Shown here in pieces: positions 1 to 10,743 of a DNA stretch of 64,000 nucleotides; the stretch's first letter is position 1, and every line of letters begins with the position of its first letter. Position numbers and translations under genes: made by a program. Source of the DNA: Palaemon carinicauda (lineage: Eukaryota > Arthropoda > Malacostraca > Decapoda > Palaemonidae); assembly GCF_036898095.1 (NCBI RefSeq), contig NC_090736.1, positions 13,386,373 through 13,450,372 on the forward strand. The letters are read 5' to 3'. The notes under the pieces are model-generated. The model was not told where the DNA came from. It worked only from the letters and a program-made list of their open reading frames with translations, and did not search any database.

Positions 1-101
1 CTACGCCCAGCCCACATGCAGTACGGGAGCCACGCCCATCACGGCGCACTAGAAGGCCTGCGTGGATGGATGACTACATGTGATCATCGTACATTACAGC
101 G

Positions 102-340
102 GCACCTGCATATTTTTTTTTTTTTTATTGCCTTTGCTTTTCATATTATTCTATGAACATGTATTACCTGCACATTGTGGTTGCATTACTGACAGCTATG
201 TACCTGTCTTTCTATTCTCGCACCTGCATATTTTTTTTTTTTATTGCCTTTGCTTTTCATATTATCCTATGAACATGTATTACCTGCACATTGTGTTTGC
301 ATTACTGACAGCTATGTACCTGTCTTTCTATTCTCGCACA
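102..340. repeat. Tandem duplication, ~117-bp unit
   Basis: Two nearly identical copies start at 102 and 220. Each contains a GCACCTGCATA start, a long poly-T run and then ATTGCCTTTGC. The start of a third copy is visible at 336. The high similarity suggests a recent duplication. The poly-T runs make adjacent open frames meaningless. Confidence 0.85.
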
Positions 341-719
341 TGCACCCAATTTAATCCATGTTTATCCATGCATAATTTTTTATCATTGCCTCTCCATGTA
401 TACCCATGTATTAATCTCGGGGGGGGGGGGATGATGGAGTACCTGCAAGTAAGATATGTTTTCCCATGGCAGGCAGGCGCCAAGTGAGTGTGCTGGTTGC
501 AGAGAGCAACCCAGTCAGTCTGTATCTGAGGGCTCATTAAACCACATGTCCCAACCATCGTGTGTCTCTTGTCCTGCCTTGACATCCAATAGCAATGGAA
601 GCTTTGAATGGTGCCATTTTCTCAACTTGTTCTACCCAAGTATTGCACGTTGTGAGAGGAGCAGAAGTCCAATGTCCAGGCAGAAAGGGAGATAGGAAAT
701 TCTGAAGCTCCTTCATCAA

Positions 720-1720
720 GCAGGGAGCAAATAGTATACAGGGCCTGAAACTGCTGTTCCCCCTCTGGTTACTAGAATAGCTGGAGAACTAGATCCACGA
801 TCTAGGGTCACAACTTCTGCCCCTGTACATCGGCCATGGGGCCAGACACACAGAACTGTAACCCAGTCCCACCTGGTCACAACCCCAGAGACCCTGGTGG
901 AGGTCTATGATATGGAATTACAGCCCTAGGGTCCAAAACTCCAAATTGAATAATCTGACCCACCTGGAAAGAATGGTAGCCAGGGACTGATACACAGGGC
1001 CAGAACAGTGACCTCATTTCATGACCCCGAGCGTGAGGCCTTGGGGAGTTGACAATGCATAAGACCAAGACTAAGGGTCACGGCTTCGGCCCTGTGCATT
1101 GTCTTCTGGGGTGAGAAACACATGTCCTGCTCGATTATTGAATTAACTGGGCACCCAAGTCTCGGCCCTAAAGGGCTAAGGCGCAGAGCCGTAATACTGG
1201 TTATGGCCCCTGTGAGATGCATTGTCCGGAGGTGCTGAAACACAGAGCCAACACCAATTGATCTAGGCACCATAGCAGCAAGGTACCTGAGCCGTGGCCA
1301 TGTTCTTTGGCCCTGGGAGGAGCCTGAAACAGGGTTGTAAAACTTGTTCTGCTTAGCTACCAAGGTAGCTGTGAACTTGAGCATTGACAAGGCTGCTAGA
1401 TGCAAAGCCATAACGGGGTCATTGCTCTAGCACCATGCCTCTGCCCCGGGGGCCAAAAATTAAGAGCCATAATAACTGTCCTTTTTGGCTACTGGAGTAT
1501 CCAAGGGCCTGGGGCATGGCGTGGTGCCACGATGTAGAGTTATGTTCTCTGGAACGCCATAACACATGTCTCTTTTGACTACTGTGGTAGCTTAGGGCTG
1601 GGATATGGAGCTACATAGGGTCACAGCCCCAAGGTCCTGAAACATGGGGTTGTAACACCTGTCCCATTTGACTACCTAGGGAAGGAGGCAGGGGCCAAAA
1701 CATAGGGTCGGGGGCCACTT
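720..1720. repeat. Degenerate minisatellite, ~100-130 bp period
   Basis: About nine to ten diverged copies of a unit built from recurring phrases: GGGTCACAGCCCC, a phrase like GGTCCTGAAACA, and TGTCCCATTTGACTAC followed by GGTAGC. Spacing and sequence vary strongly between copies, so the array is old. Small open frames here (for example 1019-1411 on the minus strand) follow the repeat and are not convincing genes. Confidence 0.65.
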
Positions 1721-2640
1721 GGGTGCTATCCACCCCTCCTTTCATCTTAGAGGTGGTGTCAAAAGGAGTCATTTCCTACAACTATGGCTGACTGAACTTC
1801 TACGACTTCTTAGAACACGTTCCTTAGGTTATACTCGTCAACAGTAGCACAAATACAGAAGTGCTTCCAATCTCTGATGGAATGTGGCAAACACTAGGGG
1901 AACCCTACACACCACTAGAACCTGAAAGCCCACTAATGTAACTAGAAGGTCTCCTTACTCCTAACGCATATAAGCCAGGAGTGTAAGCACAGGAGCAGTG
2001 GTAGCAGATGCACCCATTTAGCAGAAGGAAAAAGCGAAGCTTTCTTCCTCCCGTTCAATGCATATGCATGACACATCATCTGTGGCCATGACCAACACTC
2101 AGCACATAGGGATGATTACAAACAATCATACTCCTAGCAAAAGCACTGAGAAAGTTTGAGTCTACAGCTGATTTAATAAAACCTAAATGTAAAGTCCATC
2201 CTCCACGTACAAGTATCTTGGTTCACATCAAAACAATAAAAAGCCAGCATTCACTTCTTGAAAGAAGGATGCATTTGTACATCTGTACTTGTACTTGATT
2301 AGGCCAAAAACATAAATTGAGGGACTTTGGAAGGTAAGGGGGCGAGGTTCTTTGCCCTTACTCCAACCCATTACTTGACTGCTTATCAAAATGTTTCAAC
2401 GGCCATCCAGCACACTGAAAAATTATTTCCTACCTTAAGGACAATGGCTTGTATTTTGTGTAGGAGCAAATAAAAAATAATGGCCAAGACATTATTGACA
2501 TCAGAATCATTTCAGATATTTTCTATCAAACCAAGATATGCTGTTGCCCTCTCTATTTACCTTCTTGGATCACTATCTTGATTCGGCATCTTAATAGGTA
2601 CAGTTGTTGAAATTTTTGTCAAATTTGTTCCTGTTTAGCT
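1721..2640. other. Non-coding, nothing recognised
   Basis: AT-rich sequence without a convincing open frame, RNA gene or repeat that I can recognise. Confidence 0.4.
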
Positions 2641-2649
2641 GGTTTCTTG

Positions 2650-4070
2650 TTTTCAAGTTTCCTCAGAGAACAAAGGTTCCTTTGTACAAGTAGGTGATTG
2701 TTCCCAAATTTTCATGAGGGTTTCTTTGTTCATATTAGGATTTGAATTCATGGAATTTGGACTATAAGATTTGGTGCTGAGGTCAGAAAGGCCATTAAAC
2801 TTCACTGTGCAACTGAAGGGAAAACCCCATAGTTGCACTATGTAGTAAAAGTTAAAAAGAGGTTGGACATAAAGATGTAGGAAAGGCAACAGGATAAATG
2901 TGTATTAGAAAACAGAAATCTGGAAGCAATTAGAGCCTTATAGGACACTGCAAACATCCTTCAATAAAATCTACAATGCACCACGTGAGGTGCACTGATG
3001 TCATTAACCCCCTACAGAACTTGGTGTATATTTGGCATGTAGTTTTTTTGCATCACCTCTATTTCAGTTTGGAATTACAGGGTTAGTTTGTTAAAAATTC
3101 TGAAGTATGTTCCCATTCATGTTAACTAAACCTTACTCTTTTGTAATCGATGTATTGCACATAGTAATTCAGCTAATTAAGAACAAGATCCATCACAAGA
3201 ATGGGCTCCTAAGACAAAAGGTTCTCAATTCCTAACAACATTAGTCTAGGCATCCAGCTCATAACCAAAAACTTATATTTTCTATCTATTGTACATACAA
3301 GTTCTTATAACTAAAATTTCTTATTTAAGGGGCCAAGTTGTTTTTAGGATTACAGTACACTGATATCTATTGATATGAAAGTTTCTGTATACATAAAATT
3401 CATGATACGAAACCAGATAAAGATTTTTTCACCTCGCATTACGAAAAATTCTTCATGATACGAAACGAGATACAACACGAGATTCACCCGGCCGTCGAGA
3501 ATAATTAAAAAATTCGCAGGCTACCAAACTGTAAACTCCCCACCATCTTCCCGCTCTCCCATTGGTTACTTTTTGACTAATAACAGAATCTTCTCCTCTG
3601 GTCAAGGAATGTCCAACTTTGATGAAGTCACATTAAAGTGACCAGGTGTAAATAATATCTCTGCTGACTAACTTAACCAGCAAGCAAACCAGTGCACATT
3701 TGCATTGCTCCAAACAACAGTTAAGTAATCAGGTGGAGGAGCACTTGTTTACCTGCCTCCAAGATTTGGTAAAGGAGCACCTGAGGAATTGGGTTGGATT
3801 GGATCTATAGAATTTGAGCCAATTGACCCAGTGCTAGAGGTGGAGAAGGAATTCAGCACCAAACTTGAACTGGAAGAAAACCCCACAGTTTCACAATTAA
3901 GTAAAAGTTAAAAGATGATGGACATTGTGACGGAGGAAAGGAAGTGGGACTGGTGGTAAAATTGAGGACTACTAAGTGGAAGAGGCTACAGGTCAGGAGA
4001 CACTGCAAAAATTCTCAAGTAGTGCCTACAGTACACTGAGGCGTACTGATGGCACTATTCCCCCCAGGAA
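2650..4070. repeat. Diverged direct repeat pair (~2650-3030 and ~3750-4070)
   Basis: The two stretches share an order of phrases. Each has GAAAACCCCA followed by a TAAAAGTTAAAA phrase and a TGGACAT phrase, then a phrase like CACTGCAAA and a phrase like CACTGATG or TACTGATGGCA. They are about 1.06 kb apart and strongly diverged. They probably are two copies of an old interspersed or duplicated unit. A 169-codon plus-strand open frame at 3976-4485 starts inside the second copy and resembles no family I know. Confidence 0.45.
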
Positions 4071-4489
4071 GCAAATCAAATCGACTCTATTATACCACCA
4101 CTGGCATTACACCACAAGCTTTAGGATATCCCAACCACTCATGGTCTCTTTCTCTGTACAAGATGACTTCTGTGACAAAGCAGGCATAGGTGCAGAGCCA
4201 GCCACTTTTTGGCATACAAAAGGAGTGCAGAGCCTCTCCAGCATCTTCTACATTCATAATCAATTTTCAACTCCTGCAGTAAGAGATGATGATGTTATGG
4301 TCACGTCACGATCTGTTACGGCAGAGACCACTCTAGGAGTAACCACTTGCACCATCTCAAGACTGATTCCTCTTATGACAATGGTAAATGACTACAAAAC
4401 ACAAAAAATCCAAATACCTTCCCCTGGTTCATTTATAAGTAAACCAAACCAAGAGCTGGAAGTTTCCATTAGGCTATTGGTATAAATCA

Positions 4490-6817
4490 TATCAAAAAGA
4501 TCACTTCACATTTCTCAATTCTTACAAGGCTCACCCAAAAGGGTTTGTTTCCTAATAAAGTTAAAATTGAAGCAAGGTGAAATGACAAAGTTGGACATCT
4601 ACAGTACATAAGAAACCAGAGAAAGGGGCTAAAAATTATAGTCCAGAAAGCAATACTGCTGGAATCAAAGGAATGTTGCAAAGAACCTTTAGTAGCAAGT
4701 GTGTCACAAAAACTCACTAAAAGCCTGTTTAGAGGCAAGATAAAGAACTTCTTGAGAGGGACTTCTTGCTAATCTTCGAATTATCACTTTCTCACAGAAA
4801 CAAGAGATTCAACACTTTTTTTGTCAATATAATAAGGATTTGACAAAGGAATTGGTAAAAAAATTCATATAAACACAAGATAGCAGAGTACTACAGTACT
4901 TTACATCACTCTTAACAATAATTCCCAGTACCTTCATTATTAGTATCATTGCTCAACCAGACCATGATTAGGGAAGGGTCTGAACCCTCTGAGAATATGA
5001 TGGCATTAAATGACATTCTATTTAAAAATATTGAGAAATGGTGTAATTGATAGAAAATTTCTGACTAATCTGTCATTTAGACTGTGTTCATAGTTTGCTA
5101 TTTCTTTTAACATATTACAATAACATATATACAATTTTAAAATGATACCACAATAAGCATTATTGAAGGAAAAATAAATTCATTGCAAGCTATATAAACA
5201 TTATTATGATCATAAGTGAGCAGTGCAATTTTTCCAAAAACCTGAAAGGTTTATTACAACAAGCTTATAAATACAGTACTAAGATTCAGCATGCATGGAA
5301 TAAATGACTGAGATCCATTAAAATTATGATTTTATTTTCAGGAAACACAAACAAACAAGTTATACCGAATAACGATATTTCCCACGTTATATCATAAATA
5401 TTTTTACTAAAATAAATTGTACTTAAGACGTTTGGGATGTTCACGCTGCATTTAAGACAGAATCATATTTACTTTTATTTATTCATTGTATTATGACTTA
5501 GTTTTTTCCACATACTGTACTGTGCTTACAGCCACACTGTTTTAAAATTAAAAAAAAAAAAAAGTAAAAAAAAAAAAATTGAAAAAAATAGAAGTAAACC
5601 CATTGAAAATATTAGCTTAGGCATACAGTTGAATATTCTAATATACAATGTACCATGGAGAGATTTTTTTTTCATAGGCACTAGTACTGCCATGGAAGAG
5701 TTTCATTTGCTCCTCAACAAGATAAATGACGCATTTGCCAGTCCCACGTTTTTTTTTTTACCACTTGATTACTAGTTTTTTATGGCAACGAAAAGGGACA
5801 AAAGTATTAAATAGCACAATGATTTTTCATACTTTGTTAGTAAATAGAAAATTTCACATATAATCTCTCTTATCACAGTTCTTATGTTACTCCTGTCAAG
5901 CTATCTTAATGACAACCAAGTAAATCACAAATAAAACTTTCACACCTAAATTAATATTACATTAAATTTGAATACTGTTCCATATATCCAATACAATTAA
6001 GATACATATTAACAAGCGTGTATATACAAATAACTGAGCTGAACTTAGTCCAGACCTTCAAAACAGATTTGTGATTAAATACTAATATAAAAGGATTAAA
6101 ATTACACACACAATACCTTAATTTATAAAACTGATTTTGGAAATCTTTTCATTTAAAATCAATTTTGATACATTGAAACAATATACCACAAACTGCATAT
6201 CTAATCTTCAAAATGAAGGCTGAAAGAGGTCACCGAATAATACATTGCTAGTAAGTAATGAAATACTAAACAATAGATGCTATTGGTTCCAAAGATGCCA
6301 TTACATCAAACAGATACCTTAAAGTTTACAGGGTTTTTTTTTTTACAATAGGTTTCCCATATAGGAAAAATTCAGTTCTCCAAGTGTATCCTTCACAGCA
6401 ATGTATTAATATATTCCTGATGATTGAGATTAGTATAAGGGAAAGTTCTAAAATAGTTCAAATAATTTACACCACTAACTAAATATTACCACTATCCATT
6501 CATCATTTTCATAGCCATGTCAAGTAAGGATATCAAAATATTTATTCTTTAAAACACTTATCATATTGTGCCCTGAGTCAACATAAGATTGTAGTGAGGC
6601 TTGACCATACAAACAGCATACTCTCATGTATTTCTTCAGTAAAGAAATTTTAAATTTAAACGTAAAAAAACAATCCAGCAAACAGTTTTTAAAAACAAAT
6701 TGCTGCTATGGATCTAGAGTACGAATCTATAAAATTCAATTAAAACATGTCACTGTTACTGCTACTAAGTATATCATACATAAACACTACATAAATTCCA
6801 GAAACAAATAATCCCTT
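4490..6817. other. AT-rich non-coding stretch
   Basis: Long AT-rich sequence with several poly-A and poly-T runs (for example around 5550-5585). I see no gene, RNA or recognised transposon before the left end of element A at 6818. Confidence 0.45.
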
Positions 6818-6861
6818 AAAATGTTATTTTGATAATAAAATAAATTTTTGAATATACTTAC

Positions 6862-7017
6862 CCGGTGATTATATAAGCTGCAGCTCTGCTGCTCGACAGA
6901 AAACTCTACGTAAAAAATCCGCCAGCGATCGCTATGCAGGTAGGGGGTGTACTTCAACAGCGCCATCTGTCGTGCAGGTACTCAGTACTCATTGTAAACA
7001 AAGAACTCAATTTTCTC
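6862..7017. repeat. Element A left inverted terminal repeat
   Basis: Near-perfect reverse complement of 13191-13346, running from CCGGTGATTATATAAGCTG to the AACTCAATTTTCTC stretch. It contains the palindromic AGCGATCGCT and a CAGCGCCATCTGTCG stretch that element C shows in related form. It lies outside every coding frame. Confidence 0.93.
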
Positions 7018-7063
7018 CTCGGTCCACTGCTTCTCTATTGGGGAGGAAGGGAGGGTCCTTTAA

Positions 7064-7156
7064 TATATAATCACCGGGTAAGTATATTCAAAAATTTATT
7101 TTATTATCAAAATAACATTTTTCAATATTTAACTTAGCCGGTGATTATATAAGCTG
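7064..7156. repeat. Element A internal complementary region (ICR)
   Basis: Two abutting parts. Positions 7064-7121 are the reverse complement of the element's extreme left end (6818-6875). Positions 7117-7156 are the reverse complement of its extreme right end (13328-13367). The parts overlap by a few bases (ATTTT), which is what a joined circle of the two ends would read. In DIRS elements the ICR is the template thought to allow formation of a closed circular DNA before recombinase-mediated insertion. Its complete presence supports the DIRS assignment. Confidence 0.88.
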
Positions 7157-7561
7157 ATTCACACCCAGGGGGGTGGGTAGAGACCAGCAATAAATGTTTA
7201 CATTATTATGAGCTAAGGATTTTTTATTTCATTTTAGAAGTTATCAAAATAACAAAAATAAAATAAATAAGTACCTGGTAAGGAAGTTGACTTGAACAAT
7301 TACTCTGCCTTTTTTAAGTACGTCTTCCTTACGGAGCCTCGCGATCCTCTTAGGATGCTGAGCGACCCCTAGGATCTGAAGTATGAAGGGTTGCAACCCA
7401 TACCACAGGACCTCATCAAAACCTCTAATCTAGGCGCTTCTCAAGAAAAGAATTTGACCACCCGCCAAATCAACCAGGATGCGAAAGGCTTCTTAGCCTT
7501 CCGGACAACCCAAAAACAACAATAAAAACATTTCAAGAGAAAGATTAAAAAGGTTATGGAA

Positions 7562-8755
7562 TTAGGGGATTGTAGTGGTTGAGCCCTCACCCACTACTGC
7601 ACTCGCTGCTACGAATGGTCCCAGGGTGTAGCAGTTCTCGTAAAGAGACTGGACATCTTTAAGATAAAAAGACGCGAACACTGACTTGCTTCTCCAATAG
7701 GTTGCGTCCATTATACTTCGCAGAGATCTATTTTGTTTAAAGGCCACTGAAGTTGCGACAGCTCTAACTTCATGTGTCCTTACCTTCAGCAAAGCTTGGT
7801 CTTCCTCACTCAGATGGGAATGAGCTTCTCGTATTAACAGTCTGATAAAATAGGATAAAGCATTCTTTGACATAGGCAAAGATGGTTTCTTAACTGAACA
7901 CCATAAAGCTTCTGACTGTCCTCGTAAAGGTTTAGTTCGTCTTAAATAGAACTTAAGAGCTCTCACAGGGCATAAGACTCTTTCTAGTTCATTTCCAACC
8001 ATATTCGATAGGCTTGGAATATTGAACGATTTCGGCCAAGGACGAGAGGGTAGCTCGTTTTTGGCTAGAAAACCAAGTTGTAAAGAACATGTAGCCGTTT
8101 CAGATGAAAATCCGATGTTCCTGCTGAAGGCGTGAATCTCACTAACTCTTTTAGCTGTGGCTAAGCAAACCAGGAAAAGAGTCTTTAAAGTGAGATCTTT
8201 AAAGGAGGCTGATTGTAGCGGCTCGAACCTTTCTGACATAAGGAATCTTAGTACCACGTCTAAATTCCAACCAGGTGTAGCCAAACGACGCTCCTTCGTG
8301 GTCTCAAAAGACTTAAGGAGGTCCTGTAGATCTTTGTTGTTGGAAAGATCTAAGCCTCTGTGACGGAAGACTGATGCCAACATGCTTCTGTAACCCTTGA
8401 TAGTGGGAGCTGAAAGAGATCGTTCTTTCCTCAGGTATAAAAGGAAGTCAGCTATTTGAGTTACAGAGGTACTGGTCGAGGATACAGATACTGACTTGCA
8501 CCAGTTTCGGAAGACTTCCCACTTCGATTGGTAGACTCTAAGGATGGATGTCCTCCTTGCTCTAGCAATCGCCCTGGCTGCCTCCTTCGAAAAGCCTCTA
8601 GCTCTCGAGAGTCTTTCGATAGTCTGAAGGCAGTCAGACGAAGAGCGTGGAGGCCTTGGTGTACCTTCTTTACGTGTGGCTGACGTAGAAGGTCCACCCT
8701 TAGAGGAAGAGTTCTGGGAACGTCCACTAGCCATCGAAGTACCTCGGTGAACCAT
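7562..8755 (-). CDS. Tyrosine recombinase (ORF3) of element A
   Basis: A 397-residue recombinase that would join element DNA to the target. The tetrad is visible: Arg203 in the TAKRVSE stretch, His328-x-x-Arg331 in THEVRAV, Trp354 in the usual His/Trp place, and nucleophile Tyr364 in FASFYL. The N-terminal part (about residues 40-150) looks like a core-binding domain with the phrase YQSKWEVFRNWC. I chose the Met at 8755 because the same MVHR start occurs in elements B and C and gives 397 or 398 residues in all three. The frame is open further upstream to 10243, but that part lies opposite the RT frame and has no domain of its own. The first ~98 codons overlap the end of ORF2 (8461-8755). All catalytic residues are present. 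Confidence 0.88.
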   Translation of the reverse strand: MVHRGTSMASGRSQNSSSKGGPSTSATRKEGTPRPPRSSSDCLQTIERLSRARGFSKEAARAIARARRTSILRVYQSKWEVFRNWCKSVSVSSTSTSVTQIADFLLYLRKERSLSAPTIKGYRSMLASVFRHRGLDLSNNKDLQDLLKSFETTKERRLATPGWNLDVVLRFLMSERFEPLQSASFKDLTLKTLFLVCLATAKRVSEIHAFSRNIGFSSETATCSLQLGFLAKNELPSRPWPKSFNIPSLSNMVGNELERVLCPVRALKFYLRRTKPLRGQSEALWCSVKKPSLPMSKNALSYFIRLLIREAHSHLSEEDQALLKVRTHEVRAVATSVAFKQNRSLRSIMDATYWRSKSVFASFYLKDVQSLYENCYTLGPFVAASAVVGEGSTTTIP

Positions 8756-10743
8756 TCTCTCGCGGGCCAGAGGGAAGCAACTAACGTCAACCTTGTCCCT
8801 TCGTGAGAGGCGAACTTCTGCAGTACCTTGTTGACAATCTTGAACGGGGGGAATGCATATAGGTCTAGATGTGACCAATCTAGGAGAAAGGCATCTATAT
8901 GAACTGCTGCTGGGTCCGGGATTGGTGAGCAATATATTGGGAGCCTCTTGGTCATCGAGGTTGCGAAGAGATCTATGGTAGGCTGGCCCCATGTGGCCCA
9001 AAGTCTCTTGCACACATCCTTGTGTAGGGTCCATTCTGTTGGAATGATTTGTCCCTTCCGACTGAGGCAATCTGCCATGACATTCAAGTTGCCTTGGATG
9101 AACCTCGTTACTAGTGAAATGTTTAGATCTTTTGACCAGGTGAGGAGGTCCCTTGCGATCTCGTACAACGTCATAGAGTGGGTCCCTCCTTGCTTGGAGA
9201 TGTACGCCAAAGCCGTGGTGTTGTCCGAGTTCACCTCCACCACTTTGCCTTGAAGGAGAGACTTGAGCTCCACCACTTTGCCTTGAAGGAGAGACTTGAA
9301 GCTTTTCAAGGCCAGATGAACTGCCAGTAGCTCCTTGCAGTTGATATGCATTCTCCTTTGACTCGAGTTCCAAGTTCCCGAGCATTCCCGACCGTCTAAT
9401 GTAGCGCCCCAGCCCGTGTCCGATGCGTCCGAGAAGAGAACGTGGTTGGGAGTCTGAACAGCCAGGGGCAGACCCTCTCTGAGGCTGATACTGTCCTTCC
9501 ACCAAGTCAGGGAAGACTTCATCTTCTCGGAAATGGGGATCGAGACCGCTTCTAGCGTCTTGTCCTTTTTCCAGTAAACAGCTAGGTGATATTGAAGAGG
9601 ACGGAGGTGTAGTCTTCCTAACGATACGAACTGTTCCAGGGATGATAGTGTCCCTATCAGACTCATCCACTGCCTGACTGAACATCGTTCCTTCTTCAGC
9701 ATGTTCTGGATGCATAACTGGGCTTGACTTGTTCTGGGGGCCGACGGAAAAGCCCGAAAAGCTAGACTGTGAATCTCCATCCCTAAATACACAATAGTTT
9801 GGGATGGGACCACTTGAGACTTTTCCATATTGACCAGGAGACCCAATTCCTTGGTCAGATCTAGAGTCCACTTTAGATCCTTCAGACAGCGACGACTGGA
9901 AGAAGCTCTTAGAAGTCAGTCGTCCAAATAGAGGGAGGCTCTGATGTCCGCTAAATGAAGGAATTTGGCTACATTCCTCATCAGCCTCGTAAAAACAAGA
10001 GGAGCTGTGCTTAGGCCAAAGCACAGGGCTTGAAACTGGTAGACAACCTTTTCGTAAACGAATCTCAGAAAAGGTTGGGAGTCTGGGTGGATGGGGACGT
10101 GAAAGTATGCGTCCCTTAGGTCTAAAGAGACCATCCAGTCTTCCCTTCTGACCGCTGCTAGAACGGACTTTGTGGTCTCCATGGCGAACGTCTGCTTTGT
10201 GACAAAGACATTCAGCGCACTGACGTCTAGCACCGGCCTCCACCCTCCTGTCTTCTTTGCCACTAAGAAGAGACGGTTGTAGAAGCCCGGGGTTTGATGG
10301 TCCAGGACTTTGACTACCGCTCCCTTTTCTAGTAAAAGAGACACCTCCTGTTTCAATGCTCGTCTCTTGTCTTCCTCTCTGTACCTGGGAGAGAGATCGA
10401 TGGGAGACGTTGCTAGAGGGGGTTTTCGTACAAACGGGATCTTGTACCCCTCTCTGAGCAACTTCACAGATTGTGCATCTGCGCCTCTCTTCTCCCAGGT
10501 CTGCCAGAAGTTCTTGAGTCTGGCTCCCACTGCTGTCTGAAGAAGCTGGCAGTCAGACTCTGCCTTTAAAGGACTTGGTTCCTTTCTTCTTCCCACGTCT
10601 CCCTTCGGCACGAGCACCTCCTCTGCTGGAGGCTCTGCCACGAAAGGGCGGAATGAATCGGGACGCTGGAGTGTCCATCCTTGGTCTCGCTGACAAGGTA
10701 GCCAAAGGGGTGGCTTTGCGGGCAGAGGACGCAACCAGGTCAT
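8461..10743 (-). pseudogene. RT, RNase H and methyltransferase-like ORF2 of element A, with internal stop
   Basis: This frame should encode the element's reverse transcriptase. RT motifs are present: SLDLRDAYFHV with its catalytic Asp, FGLSTAP, and SLYLDD. Directly after YLDD the reading frame meets TGA at 9916-9918, where element C has a Trp codon (TGG). The same frame then continues open to 8461 with the RT thumb, an RNase H domain (FSDASDTGWG, CKELLAV, NSDNTT, ADCLSR) and the DIRS methyltransferase-like region (DLFAT, YAFPPF). Within RNase H, an 11-residue segment LKSLLQGKVVE is tandemly duplicated. ORF2 overlaps the end of ORF1 by 191 bp and the start of ORF3 by 295 bp. Unless the stop is read through, the product ends inside the RT palm. 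Confidence 0.85.
9235..9300 (-). repeat. 33-bp tandem duplication inside RNase H of element A
   Basis: Two copies of a 33-bp unit (9235-9267 and 9268-9300) differ at a single base. The length is a multiple of three, so both ORF2 and the alternative open frame on the same strand stay open. Element C has one copy at the matching place. Confidence 0.92.

Noticed and set aside
3976..4485. Plus-strand frame of 169 codons
   Set aside because: Begins inside a diverged repeat, has no recognisable domain, and composition is not gene-like.
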